This document shows, in pieces, positions 1 to 6,134 of a DNA stretch of 8,873 nt. Position 1 is the first letter of the stretch, and each line of letters opens with the position of its first letter. The translations under genes were made by a program, and so were the position numbers. Below the pieces are notes generated by a model, which made no database searches, was not told the origin of the DNA, and was given only the letters and a program-made list of their open reading frames with translations. The DNA comes from SIG459 sp045538735. GTDB lineage: Bacteria > Bacillota > Clostridia > Oscillospirales > Oscillospiraceae. Location: assembly GCA_045538735.1 (NCBI GenBank), contig JAZSRY010000054.1, forward strand, positions 1 through 8,873, given 5' to 3'.

Positions 1-383
1 AGAAGCTCACGGAAGCGGATGGAGATATCCGGGTTTAAGGCTGAAAAGGCCTGAAGCTTGTCCACAAAATTATAGCGGGCTGCGGCAGGATAAAAGCCGA
101 TGGAGAGGTGATAGTGCTTTTGCATACGCTGCTGTTCCACGGCGGACATGGCCTCAGCCTTCAGCTTCACCATACGCTTGGCGTGAGGCAGCACCAGCTT
201 CCCGAAGTCACTGAGTTCTACCCGTCTTGTGGAGCGGTCAAAGAGCTTTACGCCGTAAAGGCTTTCCATTTGCTGAATATGCTGGGTCAGAGCCGCTTGG
301 GTGAAGGAGAAGGACTCAGCTGCCTTGGAAAAGCTACCGGTTTCCGCCAGCTTCACAAACTCCTCGTAGTATTCCATTTTCAT
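1..383 (-). CDS. LysR-family transcriptional regulator, N-terminal part (runs off left edge)
   Basis: Reading the minus strand from ATG at 383 gives an open frame of 127 codons to the window edge. It begins MKMEYYEEFVKLAETGSFSK and continues with AAESFSFTQAALTQHIQQME, then LYGVKLFDRSTRRVELSDFG. This is the winged helix-turn-helix of LysR-type regulators (residues about 1-62), followed by the linker helix and the beginning of the ligand-binding domain (HLSIGFYPAA, about residue 95 on). About 170 residues of a normal LysR protein are missing beyond the edge. The start is supported by a perfect AGGAGGTG eight bases upstream. A second ATG two codons later (375-377) is possible but further from that site. 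The ATG overlaps the stop of the upstream LysR gene, so the two are probably translated together. Ligand and targets cannot be read from the sequence. Family assignment is firm. Confidence 0.93.
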   Translation of the reverse strand, partial: MKMEYYEEFVKLAETGSFSKAAESFSFTQAALTQHIQQMESLYGVKLFDRSTRRVELSDFGKLVLPHAKRMVKLKAEAMSAVEQQRMQKHYHLSIGFYPAAARYNFVDKLQAFSALNPDISIRFREL

Positions 384-1267
384 TGAGTCTTCACCTCCTC
401 TATGTGCTCAATAAAGAGCCTCACGGCCCGGGACATAGACTTGGGGGAATATACAAGAGCAGTGCTCATTTCAAAGGAGGGTACTATCTGGCAGGTGTGC
501 ACCCCGTCATTTTGCCACGCCTCCGCAATTGCGGAGGGCAGTACCGCGGCGCAGACGCCGCTTTTGATAAGCTCCTTGGTAGTTTTTCCTGAAAGCTCCG
601 CAGAGATGGTGGAGCCGGGCTCCAAGCCCGCCTGCCTGAAAGCCTTGGTGCATAGCTCGTACATGGCCGTGAATTGCGGCGGCATCAAAAGGCTGAGGCT
701 GCTGAGCTTGCTCAGGTGTATGCTTTTTTGCCGGTTAAGGGGATGGGAGGGAGAAAAGGCGGCCACGAAGGAGTCTGTTTTATATGTATTGTATCTCAAT
801 TCAACGCTCCGGTGGGCGGGGTCATCAAGGATGAAGGCCAACTGCAAGATGCCGCTTTCCACCTTTTCCTTAAGATCAAATGTATTGTCCTCCACTATCT
901 GAATCACGAAATCGGGATATTTTTCTTTGAAGGAGGCCACTATTTCTGACACTCCGTAAAAGGAAAGGGTCTTATCTATGCCTATGGCAAGGCTTCTCTT
1001 TTCAAACTCCTGCCGGCGAGATACAAGGGAGTGGCAGCTGTCCTCGGCTCCAACTATCTGTCTGGCATAAGGCAGAAAGACCATGCCTACCTCAGTGAGC
1101 TCTATGCGGCGTGGGAAGCGCTTGAAAAGCTCGGCGCCAAGCTCTTTTTCAAGGGCCATGATATGGCGGGAAAGGGTGGCCTCGGAAATGAAAAGAGGCT
1201 CTGCCGCAGCAGCATAGTTTCCCATTTCTGCCAAAGTTATGAATTCTCTAAGCTGTTCAGTGGTCAT
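380..1267 (-). CDS. LysR-family transcriptional regulator, complete (295 aa)
   Basis: This is a DNA-binding cytoplasmic regulator. The protein starts MTTEQLREFITLAEMGNYAA; the helix-turn-helix (about 15-60) includes FISEATLSRHIMALEKELGA and LFKRFPRRIELTEVG. The C-terminal effector domain runs from about residue 88 (LAIGIDKTLSFYGV) to the end, with typical features such as 'IKSGVCAAVLPSAIA' near residue 240. The length of 295 aa is normal for the family. An in-frame ATG 13 codons upstream (1304-1306) is rejected: it has no ribosome binding site and lies at or upstream of the predicted transcription start (about 1302), whereas the ATG at 1267 is preceded by AAAGGA ten bases away. The gene is transcribed divergently from the esterase/transporter genes, the usual arrangement for a LysR regulator and its target. 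Codon use is less biased than in the plus-strand genes, fitting low expression. The inducer is unknown. Confidence 0.95.
   Translation of the reverse strand: MTTEQLREFITLAEMGNYAAAAEPLFISEATLSRHIMALEKELGAELFKRFPRRIELTEVGMVFLPYARQIVGAEDSCHSLVSRRQEFEKRSLAIGIDKTLSFYGVSEIVASFKEKYPDFVIQIVEDNTFDLKEKVESGILQLAFILDDPAHRSVELRYNTYKTDSFVAAFSPSHPLNRQKSIHLSKLSSLSLLMPPQFTAMYELCTKAFRQAGLEPGSTISAELSGKTTKELIKSGVCAAVLPSAIAEAWQNDGVHTCQIVPSFEMSTALVYSPKSMSRAVRLFIEHIEEVKTQ
392..399 (-). promoter_or_regulatory. Ribosome binding site inside the upstream LysR gene
   Basis: The minus strand reads AGGAGGTG here, eight bases before the ATG at 383. It lies within the last codons of the first LysR gene, whose TGA (382-380) overlaps the next ATG (383-381). 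A full-strength Shine-Dalgarno plus an ATGA overlap points to coupled translation of the two regulators and decides the start of the second. Confidence 0.8.
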
Positions 1268-1308
1268 ATAATGTGCTTCCTTTGAAGATTTATAAGGATT
1301 CTGCATTG

Positions 1309-1337
1309 ATTCTAATGCAAATTAATTTGATTGTCAA
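1309..1337 (-). promoter_or_regulatory. Sigma-A-type promoter for the LysR pair
   Basis: On the minus strand a perfect -35 box TTGACA (1337-1332) is followed after exactly 17 bases by TAGAAT (1314-1309), a five-of-six match to the -10 consensus. Transcription would start near 1302, leaving a leader of about 35 bases before the ATG at 1267. The match is close enough to expect activity without an activator, as is common for LysR genes, which often repress themselves. Confidence 0.75.
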
Positions 1338-1346
1338 CGTCCGAAT

Positions 1347-1365
1347 CTATAGAATAAAGCCATAG
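1347..1365. promoter_or_regulatory. Candidate LysR-box operator (T-N11-A dyad)
   Basis: CTAT (1347-1350) and ATAG (1362-1365) form an inverted repeat whose T and A are separated by exactly 11 bases, the LysR-box spacing; one more G-C pair lies inside. It also overlaps the 8-bp palindrome TCTATAGA (1346-1353). Its centre is about 59 bases before the inferred start of the plus-strand transcript, near the position (about -65) where LysR proteins usually hold their recognition site, and about 54 bases upstream of the inferred LysR transcript start. The arms are only four bases, so chance remains a real alternative. Confidence 0.38.
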
Positions 1366-1399
1366 TTAAAGCCCCCAAAGGCAAACTTACTGGTAAAAA

Positions 1400-1415
1400 T
1401 GTTACAATTATAACA
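1400..1415 (+). promoter_or_regulatory. Candidate extended -10 promoter and overlapping dyad for the esterase gene
   Basis: TGTTACAAT (1400-1408) fits the extended -10 form TGn followed by TACAAT (five of six). No convincing -35 box lies 16-18 bases upstream, as expected for an activator-dependent promoter. The same bases form the inverted repeat TGTTA-N6-TAACA (1400-1415), and another, GTAA-N5-TTAC, lies at 1393-1405; either could be a regulator contact site. Transcription would start near 1415, just before the ribosome binding site AAAAGGAG (1415-1422), giving an unusually short leader. That short leader keeps confidence low. Confidence 0.35.
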
Positions 1416-1431
1416 AAAGGAGAAGAGAAAC

Positions 1432-4311
1432 ATGAAACGACTTGTTGCTATCCTGATGGCTCTTGCAATGCTTCTGGCTCTCTGCGCCTGCGGAACTACG
1501 GAGCCTGCAGAACCCGTCGCTCCCCCCGTGGAGGACGTACCCGCCGAGCCCGAAAGCTATGAGAGCTACGATGTGCGCTCCTATGCATCCGACTGGGTGT
1601 ATAACGAGCAAATCATTGTCGGCGCAAAGAGTGTTGACATTCCCTACTATGCTCTTGAGAATGTCGTCTACTGCACCAACCCCATTGAAGAAGAATATCA
1701 GTACATAAACATCTATGTTCCCGCTTGCTACATGACAACCGATGAGTCCGGCAAGGCTGCGCTCAACGAAAAGGGCATCTTCGGCGTTATGGGCGAGGAT
1801 GACAGCACCCTCATGTACATGAGCGACGAAGCTCCCATTGTTTATCTCAACACCATCTCCGGCTACGCCGCAGGCGTGGCTCCCAAGATCGGCGATAACC
1901 GCATGGGCGGCAACGCAGGCTACTGCTATCAGTTCCTGGAGCAGGGCTGCGTACTCGTCACCGTTTCTGCCCGGGGCCGCAATACCGAAACCGGCAGCGT
2001 TCCTGCAGGCCTCGTTGACCTGAAGGCTGGTCTGCGCTGGCTGAGCTATAACGATGAGTTTCTGGCCGGCGACTCCAACAAGGTTATTTCCGTTGGCGTT
2101 TCCGCAGGCGGCGGTATGTCCACCATGCTGGGCACCAGCGGCAACAGCGATCTTTACGACAGCTATCTTGCTGAGATCGGCGCTCTGGAGGGCTCCGACT
2201 CCGTTTGGGCCGCAGTTGCTTACTGCCCCATTACCGCTCTTCCCTTTGCAGACGGCGCATACTGGTGGCAGGCAGGCGCAAAGGAGGGAGAGGACTTTGA
2301 TGCTGCTCTCACCGCGGCTCTCAGAGATTCCTACATAGCCTACATGCAGTCCCTTGGTTTTGACCTTGGAGAAGATGGCGTAAGCGGTGAGTTCTATGAA
2401 GGCTTCCTGGCAGAGTTTGAGAAGGCTCTCCAGTACAAGGTGGACTCCTGCAAGACTGACGAGGACAAGGCCGCATTCATTGCCGAGACCGACCCCGAAG
2501 GCAATTGGCTGAGCCTCGACGCAGAAAACGCCGTTCAGATTACTTCCGTTGCCGACTTCGTGAACAACTACTGGCACGGAGATATGGCAAAGAAGAATGC
2601 CGCTGTGTTTGACGCAGCAGACTGCGCCTCTATGGAGGGCGAGGTCTACGGCGGTGAGCACTTCAGCTGGCTCATGGTTGAAGCTCTTAAGGCTATCTCC
2701 GAGGATTATCCCGAGGCAGCAGAGCTTGCAGCAGACTATGAGGCCAATATGAGCGAGGTCGCCGGTCTTTATGACCCCATGAGCTTCATCGGCCAGGACA
2801 ATTCCGACATGGCCAAGTTCTTCCGCTTCAACATCGGCAGCGAGGATAACAACACCACCCAGGCTCTTGCATGGAGCGTATACAATGCTCTTCTGGCTTC
2901 TGAGAGCGACGTTGCCGCCGAGTATGCAATTCTCTACGGCATCGGTCACCAGACCGTTGAATATGATCCCTATGATCTTATCAGCTGGATCTATGAAAAG
3001 GATCTCGGCGTAAAGCCCGCTTACGATAATATCAAGAAGCTCAAGGCCATCGAGAACGAGGCTGCCGGCAATGTTCAGAGCTATGACGAGGTGGCCGGTA
3101 TCTATACCCTTGATGAAGTTAACGGCGCAGGCATGGAGATTCACTGGACTCTCGAACTTAAGACCGACGGCACTTATGCCCTTTCTGAGACCGGCGTTGT
3201 TGAAAAAACCTACACCGGTAAGTATGTCGCCATCGATGGCAACATCTCCTGCGGTCCCATCAATGAGGCCGAAGGCCCCCGCGGCGATGCCTTCGGCGAC
3301 GGCTGGATAAGCGTCTGGACCCTGAATGCCAACGGCAGCTGCGCCCACGGCGAGCTCTCCAGCTACGTAGATCCCGCTTCTGCAGGCGGCGCAGCTCCCG
3401 CAGCTGATGTCACCGGCGTTTACACCCTTGACGAAGTGAATAAGGTCGGCATGGAGATCCACTGGACTCTGGAACTGAAGGCCGACATGACCTACGCTCT
3501 TTCTGAGACCGGCGTTGTTGAGAAGACCTACACCGGCGTATATGGTGTCAACGGCGAATATGTCTCCTGCGGTCCCATCAACGAAGCCGACGGCCCCCGT
3601 GGCGAGGCCTTTGGCGAAGCATGGGAGAGCGTCTGGACTGTTGATAAGGAGTCCGGTACCTGCCAGTATGTTGACCTTGCCAACTACACTGCTCCCGGCG
3701 CAGGTGCTGCAAGCGTAGCCGGAACCTACACCCTCGACGAAGTGAATAAGGTCGGCATGGAGATACATTGGACCCTGCAGCTTAATGAGGACATGACCTA
3801 TGCACTTTCTGAGAGCGGCGTTGTTGAGAAGACCTACACCGGCATTTACGGCGTCGTCGGCGAGTATGTTTCCTGCGGCCCCATCAACGAGGCCGACGGC
3901 CCCCGCGGCGAGGCCTTCGGTGAGGCTTGGGAAAGCGTCTGGACTCTCAATGATGACGGCACCTGCCAGTACGTAGACCTTGCAAACTACACCGCTCCTA
4001 CCGGCGCTGCTGCTCCCGGCGGCGAGGCAAAGATTGATGTAGTCGGCATCTACACTCTTGACGAAGTGAATATGGCAGGTATGGAGATACACTGGACTCT
4101 GGAGCTCAAGGCTGACAATACCTATGCTTTGAGTGAGGAAGGCGTTGTTTCCGCAACCTACACCGGCACTTACACCGCTGACGGCACCACCGTATCCTGC
4201 GGTCCCATCAACGAGGCTAACGGCCCCCGTGGCGCAGCCTTTGGCGATGCCTGGGACAGCGAGTGGATAGTCGATCCCGACAACGGTACCTGCGAATATA
4301 TTGCCAAGTGA
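1432..4311 (+). CDS. Secreted tannase-like alpha/beta-hydrolase lipoprotein with four C-terminal repeats (959 aa)
   Basis: Predicted surface-anchored carboxylic ester hydrolase. Residues 1-20 are a lipoprotein signal peptide (MKRLVAILMA... LCAC) with Cys20 as the lipidation site, followed by a Pro/Glu-rich linker to about 45. Residues about 55-530 resemble bacterial subtype B tannases: ENVVYCTNP, YINIYVPACY, CVLVTVSARGRNT, GLVDLKAGLRWL, then the nucleophile elbow GVSAGG with Ser224. Asp472 (in NIGSEDNNTT) and His506 (in YGIGHQTVEYD) complete a likely triad; the spacings resemble Lactobacillus plantarum tannase (Ser163, Asp419, His451, from memory). Residues 554-959 are four tandem repeats of unknown fold. 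Start: AAAAGGAG nine bases upstream, and the signal peptide begins at this Met. No terminator hairpin follows and the next gene begins 50 bases on, so co-transcription is likely. The exact ester is unknown: galloyl, hydroxycinnamoyl or another acyl ester are all possible. Hydrolase family is fairly sure; tannase activity is inference. Confidence 0.85.
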   Translation: MKRLVAILMALAMLLALCACGTTEPAEPVAPPVEDVPAEPESYESYDVRSYASDWVYNEQIIVGAKSVDIPYYALENVVYCTNPIEEEYQYINIYVPACYMTTDESGKAALNEKGIFGVMGEDDSTLMYMSDEAPIVYLNTISGYAAGVAPKIGDNRMGGNAGYCYQFLEQGCVLVTVSARGRNTETGSVPAGLVDLKAGLRWLSYNDEFLAGDSNKVISVGVSAGGGMSTMLGTSGNSDLYDSYLAEIGALEGSDSVWAAVAYCPITALPFADGAYWWQAGAKEGEDFDAALTAALRDSYIAYMQSLGFDLGEDGVSGEFYEGFLAEFEKALQYKVDSCKTDEDKAAFIAETDPEGNWLSLDAENAVQITSVADFVNNYWHGDMAKKNAAVFDAADCASMEGEVYGGEHFSWLMVEALKAISEDYPEAAELAADYEANMSEVAGLYDPMSFIGQDNSDMAKFFRFNIGSEDNNTTQALAWSVYNALLASESDVAAEYAILYGIGHQTVEYDPYDLISWIYEKDLGVKPAYDNIKKLKAIENEAAGNVQSYDEVAGIYTLDEVNGAGMEIHWTLELKTDGTYALSETGVVEKTYTGKYVAIDGNISCGPINEAEGPRGDAFGDGWISVWTLNANGSCAHGELSSYVDPASAGGAAPAADVTGVYTLDEVNKVGMEIHWTLELKADMTYALSETGVVEKTYTGVYGVNGEYVSCGPINEADGPRGEAFGEAWESVWTVDKESGTCQYVDLANYTAPGAGAASVAGTYTLDEVNKVGMEIHWTLQLNEDMTYALSESGVVEKTYTGIYGVVGEYVSCGPINEADGPRGEAFGEAWESVWTLNDDGTCQYVDLANYTAPTGAAAPGGEAKIDVVGIYTLDEVNMAGMEIHWTLELKADNTYALSEEGVVSATYTGTYTADGTTVSCGPINEANGPRGAAFGDAWDSEWIVDPDNGTCEYIAK
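3091..4308 (+). repeat. Four tandem in-frame coding repeats (about 90-108 aa each)
   Basis: Repeat units start at 3091, 3409, 3715 and 4039 (residues 554-659, 660-761, 762-869 and 870-959). Each opens with V-x-G-x-YTLDEVN, then GMEIHWTL-L, TYALSE-GVV, TYTG-Y, then SCGPINEA-GPRG-AFG-W and a second Cys 29-30 residues after the first (Cys607 and Cys637 in repeat 1). Units are joined by Ala/Gly/Pro-rich linkers that vary in length. The strand-turn pattern suggests a small beta-rich extracellular domain. Repeats 2 and 3 are the most alike and even share the tail CQYVDLANYTAP. At DNA level they differ mainly at third positions, so the protein sequence appears to be held by selection. No known domain name can be assigned by eye. 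Confidence 0.95.
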
Positions 4312-4329
4312 CATAAAGCCTTGTAAAAT
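4301..4329 (+). promoter_or_regulatory. Candidate internal promoter before the binding-protein gene
   Basis: TTGCCA (4301-4306, five of six to the -35 consensus) and TAAAAT (4324-4329, five of six to the -10 consensus) are separated by exactly 17 bases. The -35 box lies in the last codons of the esterase gene. A start near 4336 would leave a 26-base leader containing the AGGAGG site (4347-4352). Such a promoter would allow binding-protein and transporter expression without the esterase. The AT-rich gap could produce a match by chance. Confidence 0.42.
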
Positions 4330-4361
4330 AATTACATTAATGAAACAGGAGGAACGCAAAA

Positions 4362-6038
4362 ATGACTAAGAAAATAATCAGCCTGCTCCTCTGCCTTGTT
4401 ATGGTATTTTCTCTCTGCGCCTGCGGCGGTAAGACCGAGCCCAACGCTCCCGCAGAGCCCGGCGCAGAACAGTCCGGCGACGCTACCAAGGCACCCGAGA
4501 TTTCCGGCAACGAAGTAGAATACGGCAACACCAATTCCGCAAAGGTCAAGCATGATAAGGTTGTTATCGCCCTGAATGCTGACCCCAAGGATCTGAGCCC
4601 TGTCAATGTGAATGTCGGCGGCAAGGAGGTTGTTGACAACATTTTTGAGCGTCTCTACAATATCAACGGTTTCGGCGGTGGCCTCTACGGTGTGCTCGCC
4701 AAGGATCTTCCCGTCGAAGTCGAGCCTCAGGTCTATGAGTTCGAGATTTATGACAACATCTATGACTCTGACGGCAACCACATCACCGCTTCCGACGTTA
4801 TTTTCTCCGTTAACTATTTTGTTGAGTCCGGCTATGCCCAGAACTTCGACAAGTTCGGCTCCATCGAAGCTGTTAATGACTACACTCTCCGTCTCACCAC
4901 CACCAAGCCTCTGAACGAGCTGGGTGACATGGCAAACGTCTTCGGCGTTATCTATGTCTGGAGTGAGAAGGCAATGAGCGACCACAACTTCGCCACCGAT
5001 CCCGTCGGCACCGGCCCCTATGTCTGCACCTATTTCCGTTCCGGCGACAAGCTCACCCTTGAAGCCCGCCCCGACTACTGGGCAGAGGGCAGCGATCACC
5101 AGAACAGCCGCTCCTGCGCCAACGTTCAGACCATTGAGTATCAGATCATTGCCGAGCAGAGCCAGAACACCGTTGCTCTCCGTACCGGCACCATCGACTA
5201 TTCCAACAACCTCAGCGATACCGACAAGGCTAAGTTCATGGCCGGCGGTGAGTACAGCGAGGGTTGGGAAGCCTTCAGCTGGCCCTCCAACCTGACCTAT
5301 TACCTGATGCCCAACTGCGCTGCTGAGAGCGAGTGCTCCGATGAAAATCTCCGCAAGGCCATCATGTATGCTATCGACCCCGCAATGATCCTTGCTGTTG
5401 CCGATAATTCCTCTGCACAGATCGTTTATGACATGGCTAACCCCAAGTTTGCCGGCTACAACCCCGAGTGGCTCACTCAGGATAACTTCTATGTGAACAA
5501 CAGCATCGAGACTGCCAAGGAATATCTGGCTCAGTCCAACTATCAGGGTGAGACCCTCACTCTGCTCTACACCTCTGGCACCCTTCTCCAGAACGTCTGC
5601 GAGGCTATCCAGATACTGCTGGGCGAAGCAGGCATCAATGTTGAGCTGAAGCCCGAAAGCTTCTCTGTCACCAGCGCCGACGTGGCCACCCGCGACGCAT
5701 GGGATCTCTATGTTGACATGATGGCATCCGACGACTATCTGGTTATTGTTTACTCCCGTCTCTTCAATGAGGCTACCTTCGAGGAAGGCCAGGGCACCAA
5801 AAACTTCATCAATGACCCCACCTTCCAGGAACTGCTGCGCACCTGCATGGCAGAGGCAACCAACACTCAGGAGAATCTGGATGCTCTCCATAACTATGTT
5901 ATTGAGCACGCCTACTCCCGCGGCCTTTTCGCCTCCTATGAGTCCTCCATTTACTCCAGCGATATCCTGCAGATCTGCAACAGCTATAAGTACGCTATTA
6001 TCCCCGGCGGCTGCATCTATGCAGACAACGAGTGGTAA
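4362..6038 (+). CDS. ABC transporter substrate-binding lipoprotein, family 5 (peptide/nickel/opine type, DppA/OppA-like)
   Basis: Extracellular solute receptor that delivers substrate to the permease pair encoded just downstream. The signal peptide MTKKIISLLLCLVMVFSLCAC gives Cys21 as the lipidated residue; a Pro/Glu/Ala-rich linker reaches to about 50. The mature domain starts with KVVIALNADPKDLSP and contains family 5 landmarks: EVVDNIFERLY near 90, ITASDVIFSVNYF, the hallmark DPVGTGPY (213-220) followed by LEARPDYW, and NLRKAIMYAIDPAMI (from 329). At 558 aa it has the usual length for the family. AGGAGG lies nine bases before the ATG, a strong site fitting high expression. The gap after the esterase is 50 bases and that to the first permease 96 bases, the latter holding a hairpin. 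Substrate cannot be inferred: family 5 proteins bind oligopeptides, nickel complexes, opines and some sugars. Linkage to an esterase lipoprotein suggests a product of that enzyme. Confidence 0.93.
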   Translation: MTKKIISLLLCLVMVFSLCACGGKTEPNAPAEPGAEQSGDATKAPEISGNEVEYGNTNSAKVKHDKVVIALNADPKDLSPVNVNVGGKEVVDNIFERLYNINGFGGGLYGVLAKDLPVEVEPQVYEFEIYDNIYDSDGNHITASDVIFSVNYFVESGYAQNFDKFGSIEAVNDYTLRLTTTKPLNELGDMANVFGVIYVWSEKAMSDHNFATDPVGTGPYVCTYFRSGDKLTLEARPDYWAEGSDHQNSRSCANVQTIEYQIIAEQSQNTVALRTGTIDYSNNLSDTDKAKFMAGGEYSEGWEAFSWPSNLTYYLMPNCAAESECSDENLRKAIMYAIDPAMILAVADNSSAQIVYDMANPKFAGYNPEWLTQDNFYVNNSIETAKEYLAQSNYQGETLTLLYTSGTLLQNVCEAIQILLGEAGINVELKPESFSVTSADVATRDAWDLYVDMMASDDYLVIVYSRLFNEATFEEGQGTKNFINDPTFQELLRTCMAEATNTQENLDALHNYVIEHAYSRGLFASYESSIYSSDILQICNSYKYAIIPGGCIYADNEW

Positions 6039-6075
6039 ATTAGCCTCAAGAAATATATAAACCTTTGAATTTTGA

Positions 6076-6119
6076 CCAGAAGGGGACACTCGCCATCGGC
6101 GGGGCTGTCCCCCTTTTGG
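6076..6119 (+). other. GC-rich stem-loop between binding-protein and permease genes
   Basis: Bases 6076-6088 (CCAGAAGGGGACA) pair with 6106-6119 (TGTCCCCCTTTTGG) as 13 base pairs, including one G-U, with a single bulged C. The loop contains a further small stem, CGCC-ATC-GGCG. The four T residues are inside the stem and no U tract follows, so it is not a standard intrinsic terminator. More likely roles are protection of the upstream message from 3' exonuclease, an RNA processing site or weak attenuation. It ends five bases before the permease ribosome binding site. The stem is clear; its role is inferred. Confidence 0.7.
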
Positions 6120-6124
6120 CAAAC

Positions 6125-6130
6125 AGGAGG
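6125..6130 (+). promoter_or_regulatory. Ribosome binding site that sets the permease start
   Basis: AGGAGG lies only four bases before ATG 6135, which begins a typical permease N-terminus. An upstream in-frame TTG at 6072 would add 21 residues encoded by the hairpin and has no ribosome binding site, so it is rejected. The short spacing and the adjacent hairpin may lower translation compared with the binding protein. Confidence 0.75.
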
Positions 6131-6134
6131 ACCT

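Noticed and set aside
1268..1306. A 13-residue N-terminal extension of the complete LysR protein from ATG 1306
   Set aside because: It has no ribosome binding site and lies at or upstream of the transcription start predicted from the TTGACA/TAGAAT promoter. LysR proteins normally begin a few residues before the first helix, as the start at 1267 does.
1331..1355. Plus-strand promoter from TTGTCA (1331-1336) and TAGAAT (1350-1355)
   Set aside because: The spacer is only 13 bases, too short for a sigma-A promoter. The same region reads as the -35 of the well-spaced minus-strand promoter.
3091..4308. CRISPR array or non-coding tandem repeat
   Set aside because: Units are about 300 bp, in frame, differ at synonymous positions and encode a conserved protein domain.
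1408..4359. A 983-codon open frame on the minus strand opposite the esterase gene
   Set aside because: It is in codon register with the sense gene and has low-complexity Ala/Gly/Val/Ile-rich composition with no recognisable family. The sense strand has a signal peptide, a catalytic triad and a good ribosome binding site. The antisense frame is a by-product of codon bias.
6076..6119. Intrinsic transcription terminator
   Set aside because: The only T run (four bases) is inside the stem and is followed by GGCAAAC, so complete termination is unlikely. The downstream permease needs read-through.
4332..6122. A 596-codon open frame on the minus strand opposite the binding-protein gene
   Set aside because: Same register effect. 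The sense frame is an unmistakable family 5 binding protein.
6072..6134. A 21-residue extension of the first permease from TTG 6072
   Set aside because: It would be encoded by the hairpin, has no ribosome binding site, and precedes an AGGAGG plus ATG start that gives a normal DppB N-terminus.
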